From positions 221,402 through 285,401 of the forward strand of contig CAAAJI010000038.1 in NCBI GenBank assembly GCA_900642245.1: a DNA stretch of 64,000 bases, in the 5' to 3' direction. The first letter of the stretch is position 1. Each line of letters starts with the position of its first letter. This DNA comes from Fragilaria radians. Lineage: Eukaryota; Bacillariophyta; Fragilariophyceae; Fragilariales; Fragilariaceae. The notes beneath the pieces are model-generated. The model did no database searches, was not told the DNA's origin, and saw nothing but the letters and a program-made list of their open reading frames with translations. The translations under genes were made by a program, and so were the position numbers. This document shows positions 1 through 10,235 of this stretch, piece by piece.

Positions 1-970
1 ATCTAGACTAGACATTGATGACCTAAAGATTCAGGAAGAGGAAGTTTTAGCACTTCTCTCTGAATCAGAATTCAGCAACATCAAATTTCCTATGCCTTAA
101 TTTACAATGAACAGATGAAAGTCCAAGGACTCAGAGAGAAAGGTTATCACAACCCCACTAGTCTATGCAGCACATTGAAGGCTATGATCTTCTATGCTTT
201 ATGGATAAAATATTCATGCCTCAGTCTTTAAGACAAAGAGTACTCTCCTGGTATCATGAATACTTACTTCATCCTGGATGGTTTGAGATTGTCCAAGCCA
301 ATTCTAAATAGGCTACTTCCATCCAGGATTTGTTTCATAATACCTGGTTGGCACGTTATCTCCGTCCTCAATTTATTGTCTTTGACATTGGGGGTGAATT
401 CAAACACAAGTTCAAACAGATGTGTGAGAACTAAGGCATTAAAGCCAAACCAAATACAAGTCATAATCCTCAAGCAAATGCAATCATTGAGCGAGTCCAC
501 AAGGTGGTTGATAATATGCTCAGATCATTTGACTTAGAGAAGAAAAACTTAAACGAGGATAATCCTTTTGAGTACTTCCTCCAATCTACTGCCTAGACAA
601 TTAGAAGCACCTATCATACAACACTACAGGCAACACCTTGTCAGTTGGTGTTTGGCAGAGATACTATTCACAATTTTGCATTTAAGGCAAATTGGGATCA
701 AATCCAAAAACGAAAACAGGACATTATCAATAAGCCTAATACAAGAGTTGAATTCTCTATGAATATAAGGTTGGAGACCAAGTTTTATTAGAGACACCCG
801 GAATCCTTCGGAAGCTCTCAACACCTCATTCAGGACCATATCCAGTAATGCAGGATTATAATAATGGCACTGTCCAGATTCAAAAAGGAATTGTAACAGA
901 GCGAGTGAATATTTGCCGAATCTCTCCTTTCCAATAAAATCCTCAGGTTATGTATAATCTTGGGGGCAAA
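1..970 (+). mobile_element. Decayed Ty3/gypsy retrotransposon, 3' part of pol (integrase)
   Basis: Read through several frames and stops, the + strand encodes an integrase relic. A zinc-domain stretch LSWYHEYLLHPG lies near 245-280. The catalytic-core stretch FIVFDIGGEFK lies near 370-415, then SHNPQANAIIERVHKVVD near 460-515, then a connection domain (ATPCQLVFGRDTI, near 630-670). The cysteine pair of the HHCC domain and the start of the catalytic core are missing between the HPG and GWFEIV segments, so there is an internal deletion. The pol end is followed by a polypurine-like tract TTGGGGGCAAA at about 960-970, immediately before the LTR start. Stops and frameshifts show that it is dead. 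The left part of the element lies outside the window. A second copy of this integrase is at 36560-37160. Confidence 0.8.
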
Positions 971-1140
971 TGACATACCTTGAGTTAAGTTCATTAAGAT
1001 AATACCTAACACTATAGGTTGCAAGCAATACAGTCTAATACTACTATAACAAATTACTAAGGCTAAGAGATGTGCGTGTGTACCGATACTGGAGACGTCC
1101 AACATTATCGTTAGTACATAGTAAATAATTCTAGAATTTA
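971..1140 (+). repeat. Start of the gypsy 3' LTR
   Basis: The sequence starts TGACATACCTTGAG right after the polypurine tract. It aligns with the reverse complement of 49141-49432: both have ACC/CCAAACAC-ATAGGTTG near the start, then CTAAGAGATGTG, GGAGAC and AGTGCATAGTAAATA-type blocks. The right edge is unclear, because similarity to the 49 kb copy fades after about 1125. Confidence 0.6.
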
Positions 1141-2501
1141 TACCGTTGCAAAAATGTTCAACTATTTATCTTCATTGTGTTAAGGCAAAGTGCTATGCTT
1201 CGGTGATTGTTGCTTACTTCTTTTGGAATCTTTATGATGGAGATCTTACAAGTGCATCTGGCCTGGAGCACTTGGGTGTTTGTTGCATTATGGATGTAAA
1301 AGCACCAGAATCTGAGACAAATCTGAATGGACATTTTGTAAACAGCCCCGTTTTCATTCCCGAGAATTTGTCAACAGTAATTTATATCCCACGAGCCTTT
1401 ATTCAATAGCGCAATCTTTGATACTGCAGTGTCCTTGACTATATTGCTATATTTGGCAGACCTCATTGAGGCTGTTTATGCTGTCAAGAAAATCTTCCAT
1501 TCTTAATGGTAAACTTCATGTAATCTACTGTAATTATGTCTGTTGACCAGTATTGAACCTTATCTTGTTGCTCTTGATTAAATCCCAAATATGAAAATGC
1601 TAAATATCCAAATGTCTTGTTGTCTTTTTTGAAATTGTCTTTGCAATTTTATTGTACTGACCTTATTTCCTTGTTCTTGCATAAATAGCTATGTCCAAAC
1701 ACCTTTGATAAAATATCTTTCCATTAATATAACCTTGGCTTCCGTTGAGCTTCTTGAGTTAACCTCTTGACATTTCAAAATAGATTGAATATATCTTTTT
1801 CCCATTGTCATCATAGCCCCCTAATGACACTTACTATCATTTAGGACTTCAAATTCTCGATCTAAATTTCATTTGATTTTCGGTAAGTATTTGCATTAGC
1901 AACACATGTTATCATCTATAAAAATCAATATCTTACTCTCTCTTGGCACTCTCTGTCAATCTTGTCAGCTCCTTGATTTGACAGTCAAATAAATGACAGC
2001 TTTTGATTCATTCTGCGATTCATTTAAGTTTCAAAATGTTAAAACTCAATTGTGACACTCTACTGATCAATCCTCTTTGAATTGCTCGTGAAACGTAAAA
2101 ATTTGCAATAGTAGTAACGATTTTGAATTGGTTTTCATTCCCAATTGATGTTTCTCTTGTTTCCATTAGATTTTGTTTCTTCTAATTTCTTTTAGTTTTA
2201 ACATGTCTTACTTAGGTCTCCTTGTCGATCTTTCTTCCCTTTGCATCAATTAATGTATCCAGTAAAAAAGCTTTTTTATTTTTTCTGAAAGATCAGAGCA
2301 ACAATGTTTTTTTAAGAGACGGTTTTCTATTAAAGATTAATATCTAATCTTTCGACTTTTCTGTGCAAAATATAGCGGTCCTTCGACCAAATTCAAGAAT
2401 TCTAATTATAAATCCATATCCATATTCAGTATACTTCTTATCGCTGATGGATCGGGCGTTTCTATTGCTTTTGATTTTGATGCCTCAAATAACATGAATT
2501 C
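1141..2501. other. Intergenic, AT-rich, no gene seen
   Basis: Only short open frames occur here (the longest is 87 codons at 1146-1409), and none shows a recognisable motif or composition. Remaining LTR or internal retroelement sequence may extend into the first few hundred bases. Confidence 0.4.
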
Positions 2502-3338
2502 TCACGAGTTGTTACAAGAAAAGCAACTTCTCTCTAGAAACTCGCCCCAATACGAATTGCTTACGGTGGAAGAATGATAACCTTTGGCGTCAACGTGAAC
2601 GGAATTCTTTTCTTCGTAGCCGTAGTGTAAGCGGCTTTTCACTTTATCGTCCTTGTTTTCAGGCATATGGCTGGTTCCGTAGTTATCGGAAATACTTTTC
2701 CAATAGTTATCCTCGCTAAGGTAATCATTTTTTATGCGAGAGAATCTTTGATCTTGAACTGAGTCCATATCGCTATCATACTTGTAATATTCTGCAACGT
2801 TAGTATCTTCATGATCTGAATATGAGTGAGCAGTCGAGGTATCTAAATATTCTTCAAAGTTATTCTCCTCCGTAGATGGGCAGGCGAAAATTGAATGAAC
2901 TTGGGCTGAAAACCGGGGTAGTAGCTTGATGCAGGGAGATCTACGACTAAGTGATATTTCAACCAAGCCATCATAGAGAATATCATCTGGAAGATGCAAA
3001 AACGAATTATTTGTGAAGGTTTGGGTTGTAACGTTTCTGGGAGATAATTCGAAATCAGACATAGATTCAAATGACAAGTCAAATGAGTATTCGTCTGGAG
3101 TATCAAAGGATGGAAGGAATATGTGTGTTAAACTCTCCTCTGTCATGACAGTGTCATCATCACTTGAAAAGTAAAGCTTCGACATCCTAAATGAATGTAT
3201 GATCGATTTTTCAGCGAGAATACTATCATTCATGATTGGTGTTATCTCCTGCATTTCCTCCTCTTCGAGCTTATCCATTTTCACAGACAGAAGTTCATTT
3301 GCTTCGTCATGAGCAGCACAATCGTTGTAGTATACCAT
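2502..3338 (-). CDS. Acidic hypothetical protein, 278 aa
   Basis: A single open exon begins with an ATG on the minus strand (MVYYNDCAAHDE). The protein is very rich in Asp, Glu, Ser and Tyr, without transmembrane segments, signal peptide or any domain I recognise. It looks largely disordered: runs such as EEEEM near residue 26 and SSDDDT near 58, and many SYSD/YYKYDSD-like acidic-aromatic patches in the second half. The length and consistent open frame make chance unlikely, but no function can be given. It stands alone, with a retroelement remnant on each side, so it could be a young or lineage-specific gene. The C-terminus has two cysteines (CFSCNNS) that could be functional or incidental. 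Confidence 0.6.
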   Translation of the reverse strand: MVYYNDCAAHDEANELLSVKMDKLEEEEMQEITPIMNDSILAEKSIIHSFRMSKLYFSSDDDTVMTEESLTHIFLPSFDTPDEYSFDLSFESMSDFELSPRNVTTQTFTNNSFLHLPDDILYDGLVEISLSRRSPCIKLLPRFSAQVHSIFACPSTEENNFEEYLDTSTAHSYSDHEDTNVAEYYKYDSDMDSVQDQRFSRIKNDYLSEDNYWKSISDNYGTSHMPENKDDKVKSRLHYGYEEKNSVHVDAKGYHSSTVSNSYWGEFLERSCFSCNNS

Positions 3339-3533
3339 ATTTCAAGATAGATTTGTTGTGAGTGAAATTTTAAAAAGTTTTTAGAGTAGTATATATGGAG
3401 CTAACTTCAACCTTTGTGATAAGAGTTGTGGGAATTCAAGGTCAAAAAATGTTTGTATCTTACCGTTGAGGCTCGCAAGCGTTAAGACGCGTTAATAAGC
3501 TTAAAAAAGAAAATGTTTAATCGATCTTGAAAT

Positions 3534-3810
3534 CGCAGGCCGAGCTCGAATGCAAGAATGGAAAGTTTTTGACATAAGGTCATCATCTCACATTCTGTCT
3601 TTATGCCTCGGAAACTTCAATATGAAGTAGAAGGCAATATAATTGTAGGGAGGAGGAACATTCAAGAAATTTGTATCGTGCCAAGGCTCGCACTGTCTTG
3701 TATTCGCAGGCCGAGCCCATATGCAAGAATGGAATAACCGAAGTTTCGATATCGAGGTCATTTTTCTCGCCAACGTTCATGTTTATGCCTCAGAAACTTA
3801 AATGTGATGT
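3534..3810. repeat. Two diverged direct repeat units, period about 171 bp
   Basis: The block CGCAGGCCGAGC...ATGCAAGAATGGAA occurs at 3534 and again at 3705. Each is followed by matching pieces (AAGGTCAT/GAGGTCAT, TTTATGCCTC-GAAACTT) in the same order, and preceded by GGCTCGCA (about 3471 and 3684). It is a short tandem duplication of non-coding sequence, upstream of the acidic protein gene. No product is inferred. Confidence 0.6.
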
Positions 3811-3870
3811 TTTCAGGAATAAAATAAGGTGCAATCTACACATGATATCCCGCTCTGATAATTTATCGTG

Positions 3871-4429
3871 AGCTTTCTTTCATACATATACTTTTTCTTC
3901 TATCTAAAATCTATTTTGCCAATGACATTCAATGAACAAAAAATCAGACCTAAACTTGATTGGAAGAGCATTTTTCTAAGTTTGTAATCCGGCGGTAAAC
4001 TTCAATTCTCATTATCTTTCAATTTGAAACTTGTCAACAACGCTTTAGAAGAACTTTTTCTCAATGAAAACACATTATCTGCCGTCTAAGCTTTAGGACT
4101 CTTTCATGTTCATAACCTTGTGATGGCATGTACAGCTCATTTGGAAATAGTAATCTCTGCTTTCTTTCTTGTGTGTATAGAATGTGCAATTGTGAACTTA
4201 TGTTATATGAATCTCCGTAATTGATTCCTGCTCTTAATGTATATTGACTGTTGAAGTATCACAAGATCAAAGTACTTGGGATGATGCAACATTTTTGAAA
4301 CACATTAAGTATCATTTTCATAAACAGGCATATATTACACATTGCTAACTTTTACTTTTGTAAGTCTTAGTTATCATCTATCCAAAGACTTATGCATAGT
4401 TAAATTGACAATTCTGTAAGCTACCTAGC
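3871..4429. other. Intergenic, possibly the lost 5' LTR/leader of the copia element
   Basis: No coding sequence is seen. The stretch lies directly upstream of the copia gag relic, so it may hold decayed leader or LTR sequence. I could not identify LTR boundaries because no second copy of the element is present in the window. Confidence 0.3.
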
Positions 4430-6095
4430 TTTGACGGTGAAACAAAACACTTTCCAAACTGGTGGAAACGTTAACAGCCTTTGCAACGATTGCAAAAATT
4501 AAGAATTTTCTTTTAGAAGATCAAGATCCGAACTTACCGGAAAAAGCGGTGAGTGAGTTTGAATCGTAAGGTGAAAGTAGCAAGGTAGCACGTATCGCAG
4601 TAAGAAAAAATGAATTAGCGATGGCAAGTTTTTCAATTAGTTTTGTCATGCTGCCTGCACTGAAACTTGGTCGGATGGTGAGGCACACTTAGTTGTCCGT
4701 GAATTGATGAAGAGATACCAACCGTTGGACAATGATTCAAAGATTTAAATGCATCAGCAGCTCTCCAAGATCCGAATGAAAAAAAGTATGAATCTGACCG
4801 TCATCTTTGAAACCCTAACTTCAATTCAGAATCAATATTTATGTCCAGGTAAGAAATTACCGAAAGAAGAACTCACTGCAACCATATTAGATGTTGCTAC
4901 AGAAGAGTAAAGACCTATAATTTCCGTTGAAAGGAGAATGAACGGTGAAATCTTTGACTGTCGAAGATTTGGAGAATGCGATGATGTAGGAGAATTGACA
5001 GTTCACCAGGAATCACTTCAAACCAAGTGGAAAGGAGGGTGAATTGTTGTTATTTGGCCAAGGAGTGTGTTATAATTGCGGAAATCCAGGTCATTGAGTG
5101 AATGAATGTCCAAAAAGAAAAGATAACTCAGGAAACCAACTCAAAAATCGTTGTTTTCAAGGTAATTGCAACACCTGTGGAGTTAAAGGTCACAAAAGTA
5201 AGGACTGTTGGACAAAAAAAGAGAATAAGGATAAATGCCCTTCAAAGTGGAAGGAAAAGAGCCAGAGAAGGGTTCGATGTCAGGGGACAAAGTTGCATCC
5301 AAAGCAAAATGTGTTGAGCAAAGCAAAACCCAGATAGAGAATGGCTGGATCAGTGATGATCTTGGAGTCAATCTGAGGGACCCTGATATTTGGATTGCAG
5401 ACACCGGATCAACCGTTTATTCAACTGAAAATGTAAAAAATACAGTTATTGTTATGGGAAATGGGAATCGTGAGAGTGCAACATAAATCGGAGTAGTTGT
5501 TGTTAAAGAAGGGAAAATCAAGGAAGAATCATGTTACCTAATGTCCTATTCCTACCAAATGGAAAGAATAACCTGTTAAGTGTGACAAAAGTGATGGAGA
5601 CAGGATGGATGTTGAGAGGACACTAAGATGAAATCTCACTCAAAAAGTCAATTGTTGACATACCTTTTTAATATTAAACTTGACTCTTACAAAGGGACCC
5701 TCTATGCAGTTAAGATCAAGTCGGAAGAATAGATGGCTACAGTAATTTCAGATCAATCATAATAATCATCAAAGGCAAGAAAAATGACCATTTCTGAAGC
5801 CCACAGCTTGTGGGTCATTTATCTTGACAGAAAACCATCAAGACGGCAAGAAACTTGGGATGGCAGTTACATGGAACATTAAAAAGGTACAAAGACCGTG
5901 CAATTGGAAAAGTAAGGCAGAAAAATGTAAGAAGGGCAAGCAATCATATTGTTGCAAGCAAACTGGGTGAAAGAATTTTTTGATATTGCTGCTGTTTTCG
6001 AAACAAGAGATGCGTAGAACCTACAAAGAAATGTTTAGAGGATTATGGTTGATGCACTTACCCAATACAAAATCTCTGATTTTAAAAGGGCAACT
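4430..6095 (+). mobile_element. Truncated, decayed Ty1/copia element: gag, protease, start of integrase
   Basis: Broken + frames give, in order: a gag start (FDGETKHFPNWW at about 4431-4465, then KIKNFLLEDQDPNLPEKA at about 4495-4550); two CCHC zinc knuckles (CYNCGNPGH near 5070 and CNTCGVKGHKSKDC near 5168-5210); a protease active site (WIADTGST at about 5391-5414); and a pre-integrase segment (KTIKTARNLGWQLHGTL at about 5835-5890). The start of the integrase core follows (MVDALTQYKISDFKR at about 6045-6092). Similarity then stops, so reverse transcriptase and RNase H are absent and the element is 3'-truncated. Stops in every domain show it is inactive. The break lies about 160 bp from the next gene's start. 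Confidence 0.85.
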
Positions 6096-6258
6096 TGCAA
6101 AAAATTATCTTTTACTAGTAGTTATTCCATCGGTATATTTTTCATATTACTTGCACATTTCTCATTTGGTTACTGTACTTGATGTAGTCCAACTTTACCT
6201 GGACCACAAGTTTCTGACACCAACCATATATCAATTTTGTTCTAAATTCTCTTTAAAT

Positions 6259-6963
6259 ATGCTTTTCATCGTTGCACTGTCAGCGTTGACGCTGTGTTCA
6301 GGCTTCGTCACACCTGTACTTCAACCAAAGCCACCTGTCTTTACAGCAAGAATACCTTCGCGATCATCATCATTGTTTATAGCAGGCGCAATCATTGATG
6401 TCCCAGATGGATTCTTTACATTGACTTTCCCGATGCTTGGCATCATGTTGCAAATCTCAAAGCAAGTTCATCGTGCTAGGCTAGAAGAACGAGCCTTTGA
6501 TTTACGCCTTCAGGAATCTCGAGAACGTCGTATGGAACAAAATCCATCGCTTGTGGAGTCCGAGCTCATCCGACAAGACGCAGCCAAAGATATTTCGTAC
6601 TATGGCCCTGACGCGATACGTCGAAGAGAAGAAGAGTCCACGTCCACATCCCGGAAACGGGGACCTGTTCGTACGATACTTTTGGAAAGGGACGGTTCTT
6701 CGCTTCAACAACGACGTTATACTCTATCTGACGAAGAAATTCAATCGTTAGAAGCCCTGGGAGTAGAGTATGATCCTTATTATGATGATCCATATACTGA
6801 AGAAGAACTGCCAACCGACGGGAAGTTTCGACAAGACAAGCGATATGGCGATCGTATATATGAAAACGGAGAAATTTTTTATCGAGATTCCGAAACTGGA
6901 TTATTTTATCGCCAAGGTGCTAAACCGCGTACAGTCACTTTTTGGGCTGGGGGCCGGAAGTAA
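6259..6963 (+). CDS. Plastid-targeted protein of unknown function, 234 aa
   Basis: The open frame extends upstream to 5980, but that part is retroelement sequence. The first sensible start is the ATG at 6259, which begins a hydrophobic signal peptide (MLFIVALSALTLCSG). The next residue is F within CSGFVTP, which fits the diatom plastid-import rule of F at +1 after cleavage, and a Ser/Arg-rich transit-like stretch (ARIPSRSSS) follows. A short hydrophobic segment follows near residues 45-65. A charged region rich in Arg and Glu is next, then an acidic Tyr-rich stretch (YDPYYDDPYTEEE) and a C-terminus with IYENGEIFYRDSETGLFY. I do not recognise the family. Inference: a small plastid protein with one possible membrane segment. 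Its promoter must lie within or just after the broken copia element. Confidence 0.75.
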   Translation: MLFIVALSALTLCSGFVTPVLQPKPPVFTARIPSRSSSLFIAGAIIDVPDGFFTLTFPMLGIMLQISKQVHRARLEERAFDLRLQESRERRMEQNPSLVESELIRQDAAKDISYYGPDAIRRREEESTSTSRKRGPVRTILLERDGSSLQQRRYTLSDEEIQSLEALGVEYDPYYDDPYTEEELPTDGKFRQDKRYGDRIYENGEIFYRDSETGLFYRQGAKPRTVTFWAGGRK

Positions 6964-7319
6964 CATTGGCAATACCTTCTAGGGATCTCTCATATCCAGC
7001 TAGGAAACAGGGATTTGCCTCGATAATTACAAATAGTTAATCTTTTACATTGTTTACTTCAATTACAAGGTGGGTATCCATGACAATCTCCTAAAATCTG
7101 TTTCCAAATCAATGATTTTGGCTTCAGTTTCCACAGAGTCATTGCAATTAGTAGGATTCTCTGTGCAACACATCATTGACCACTGGAGCAAACTTTTGTT
7201 GAAGTAACTTGACTGTACCCACAAGTAGCTAATTGAGCTTGAAAAATATCTTGAAGTCTTTACACATTGACAACCATTGGGTGTCTCTGACTGCGTGGCT
7301 ATGCCTAAACACCTCACAA
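6964..7319. other. Intergenic, no gene seen
   Basis: This is the 3' flank of the plastid-targeted gene. The small open frame on the minus strand (7063-7317) shows no motif and is not called. Confidence 0.4.
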
Positions 7320-7565
7320 ATAATGATGTTCAGTTAGATGATCTCAAGCGTCCTTAAGTTTGCTGATTCCTTTTGATGATCACTCACAATCAAGGCAAAG
7401 CTAGCTAGATTAGCATTCATATCCTTTCCAGGAACTGAACAATTTCTGGTTTTGGAAGTTTCTGGATTGAACAAGCCTTAAAGCTAATTTATTGCTGTTA
7501 CTTCCTTGGAATTTGAGGTCTGGATTCATTTTTCACTCCTTGTTTGATTCTGATTGGTTTCACAA
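7320..7565 (-). mobile_element. Fragment of a non-LTR (LINE-like) repeat
   Basis: The minus strand matches 35880-36120 in order and spacing. Both contain the stretch GCTGATTCCTTTTGAT-ATC...CAAGGCAAAG-TAGCT on the + strand, and both translate on the minus strand to similar peptides (NLASFALIVSDHQKESA here, DQANFALKVRDNQKESA there). In the 35-36 kb copy this segment lies upstream of an endonuclease-like segment, so I place it in the N-terminal part of a LINE-type ORF. It is broken by stops. Confidence 0.5.
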
Positions 7566-8703
7566 TACTCCATTAATGCAAATCCAAACGGCATCCAATA
7601 GTAGACAAAAATTGGGTGAGAAACACCAACTAGGGAAAATAAAGTAGAATTCTTAACATAGGGGCTTAGGAACAACTATTTGTTTTGGAAATCATCAGCA
7701 CCCCACCCCTTATTTGAACATAACCAGCCACAAGTGTGAGTATCAATGGAACAATTTTGAATACAAAAGGTATGGTGTAAGAAATGGTAAACATCTGTCA
7801 GAAAATATTGTACAAATAACAAAAGCAATTGAAGTACATTCTTTGAAGTGATTAGCATACGTTAGTGCGTCAATGAAAAGACTAGTTGATATATGCTGAA
7901 TGAGAATTTAATACACAACTATCACTCTAAATCAGTTATAAGCAATGATTTGAATTTGACCTACCAAAATGTACCTGGATTCATGAATGGCACTTGAAAG
8001 AATTGAGATCACGGTCCATCTTTAGCATCATCGTTTTTCATTGATATAATGCAACATGCAATATTAGAATAATGAATTTCTATCTGCTTCATTGCAAGAT
8101 GTGACAATATTTCTCTTCAAACTTGTGAAGGAAAAGACCAAACAAATACTTCTTAATTTTACAATAAGTATTCGTGATTTGGAGAGCAAGAACATGATTT
8201 GGAAATTGGTCAACGTAACGATTGGGAAAAATTGAAAAAGGAAAAATAATGTAACGTAAGAGGAAAAAAATAAGAATAAAAAATGATCGAATCTTATCTT
8301 AAAAAATTATGTTCCCTTTCGGTATAGTACTGCATATGGTTCTTGCTGTACACAGCATACGGGTAGATTTAGTAGCAGTTTTATCCATACAGACTGTAGT
8401 TGACGCTGCACAAAAAACAAGTAAACTACATAGGAAAACAATGCCTTGGATTTGTTGATCAAAATTTCGAGAGGGAAACATGCAGTCAAAAAAATTTACA
8501 GTACAAATGTGAGAGTGAAGTTTCCGTAAGGGTTTTAAGCGAAGGCTGATCACTCCAAAAATTCAACAATTTTCCCACCTCCCAAGAATTTGAGGAAGTA
8601 AGGGGGGGCATTGTTACCTTCGCTGCTGAGGTCAATAAATTAAAAATATTTGAAAAGGCTGTAAAAGCCACTGTTCTATCGTCACAACCCAACTCAAAGT
8701 GAT
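7566..8703. other. Intergenic, no gene seen
   Basis: AT-rich sequence without credible coding potential. The last part is presumably the promoter and leader of the membrane protein gene at 8704. I saw no tRNA or other structured RNA. Confidence 0.4.
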
Positions 8704-9871
8704 ATGATGTTGCCAAGCACGGAAAAGGAAACTATCACAACTGGTGAAGATCCGAGATCATCATCAGCAGGATCGGTTACAGGTGAGCCAAAAAATGCTG
8801 AGCCTTCCGATAGTACAACGAATGATGTAACTTCATCGTTTCGTCTCTTTGATGACGATACGATTTCTGGAATCCTCAAAATACCGGATGTTGAGGATAC
8901 ATCCATGGCTCATGTGTTTGCATACATGGAACACTATCAAGAAGATTTATTCTGGAGCTTCCTTTCGGATTCATTTTTCATTGCTGGGGGTATTATATAC
9001 GTTATTTTAAGTATCTGGGATTACATAGCATGGGACCCTCAATCCCTGTGGTACAAATCTCTTTCGTTATTGGGACCATTCGTTTACTTAATTAATAGCG
9101 TTGTTGATATCCTATGGGCAAATCGAGTCAGTCGACGTAATAGGGCGAAAAGTCGTATTCAAGAACTCATGGTGAAGGAATCCAAGACTATGTCGTCCAC
9201 GGATTCTACTGAGGTATTCTCCTCACAAGAAATAGATAGGAACCCTAACAATCTGGGTAGCCATGAACCGACGACTGCGGAGCTATCGCAACAAGATGAT
9301 GACGGGATAATCTGGACTCCACCCTGGAAAAATTGTTGGACGGATCAATGTAGCAAATGTCGACGACATGCAGCTCATAGACGTACAGTTCTAGCAGCCT
9401 TTACATTTGGTGTGGCTGCCCTTACTGACTTCATCGGAGTTATCCTAGGCTTCCTTGTAGACGAACAACAACATGGGTGCAAAAGCGGATGATGATACTA
9501 TATGGGATCAAATTTCAGTCCATGTCTATGTATTGAGTGCGATTATATCCGTAACCGGGAAACGCACTCGTCCATGGTTGGCCCATCGATCCTGTCTAGA
9601 CAACCATGAAAGCTTGGAGGATTTGGGTGACATCTTTTTCTTCTTTGGAAGTTTCCTAGATGCAGTTCTGCAAGATGCCACTTTTACTGTCACATTCCTA
9701 CCCGTTCTATCCTCGTTACTGTGGTTACTGGACGCTTGGTTTTATCTGCTATCTGACTTTGTCATGGCAGAAAAATTCAGAAGGCATTATTTGCCAGGAA
9801 GTCGAGATGGAATAGGCGATGACGATGACATTGAATATTCTTATCGAGATGGTCCTCATGTCCTTACATAG
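8704..9871 (+). CDS. Polytopic membrane protein, about 388 aa, with one frameshift
   Basis: Two open frames overlap: 8704-9492 and, one base shifted, 9461-9871. Removing one G from the GGG at 9475-9477 joins them smoothly (...DEQQHGAKADDDTIWD...). Any GT-AG intron here would be only about 29 nt, so an indel is the better explanation. The N-terminal 75 residues are polar and Ser/Thr/Asp-rich. About six hydrophobic segments follow, arranged in pairs (for example FFIAGGIIYVILSIWDYI, LLGPFVYLINSVVDILW, LAAFTFGVAALTDFIGVILGF, IFFFFGSFLDAVLQ). A hydrophilic loop before the third segment has two Cys pairs (CWTDQCSKC). The repeated F-x2-G...D pattern resembles YrhK-like helical hairpins, but I cannot confirm that. 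Function unknown. Confidence 0.7.
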
Positions 9872-10235
9872 GGTGATGTCTGTGGCTTAAATTGTATGTT
9901 CGTGCTTCATAATATTTGTTTTACATACATCTATATCCCAGTAGTTAACTTTAGAGTCATCTTTAACAAGTTACGGCACATTGGAAATGGAATAAATCTA
10001 GAAATGATTCACATTCCTAGTTATTCGTTTCTCAAGTGCAATCATCACAGCGGACGAATGATCCACTGAAACAAGAATCTTAGTTTCTTAATTCAAGCAA
10101 CATGCCGAATGGAGTAATTGACACTTGACATCCAATAAGAACAGGCTCTCCGGGAAAAAAGAGTCGGCTTTTTCTTCACATGGATGATCTGAATCATATA
10201 AAGATGAGGCACAGCAGCAAAAAAGTCGGTAAGAT
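9872..10235. other. Convergent intergenic region, no gene seen
   Basis: This stretch lies between the 3' ends of the membrane protein gene (+) and the NAD(P)-binding protein gene (-). Both terminators should lie here. Confidence 0.4.

Noticed and set aside
1146..1409. 87-codon frame downstream of the gypsy LTR
   Set aside because: Composition and context suggest element debris; no domain is seen.
5980..6258. Extended N-terminus of the plastid-targeted protein back to 5980
   Set aside because: The upstream part overlaps copia integrase sequence in another frame and would bury the signal peptide.
9460..9490. A 29-nt GT-AG intron as the explanation for the shift in the membrane protein gene
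   Set aside because: Too short for spliceosomal splicing; removing one G gives a cleaner join.
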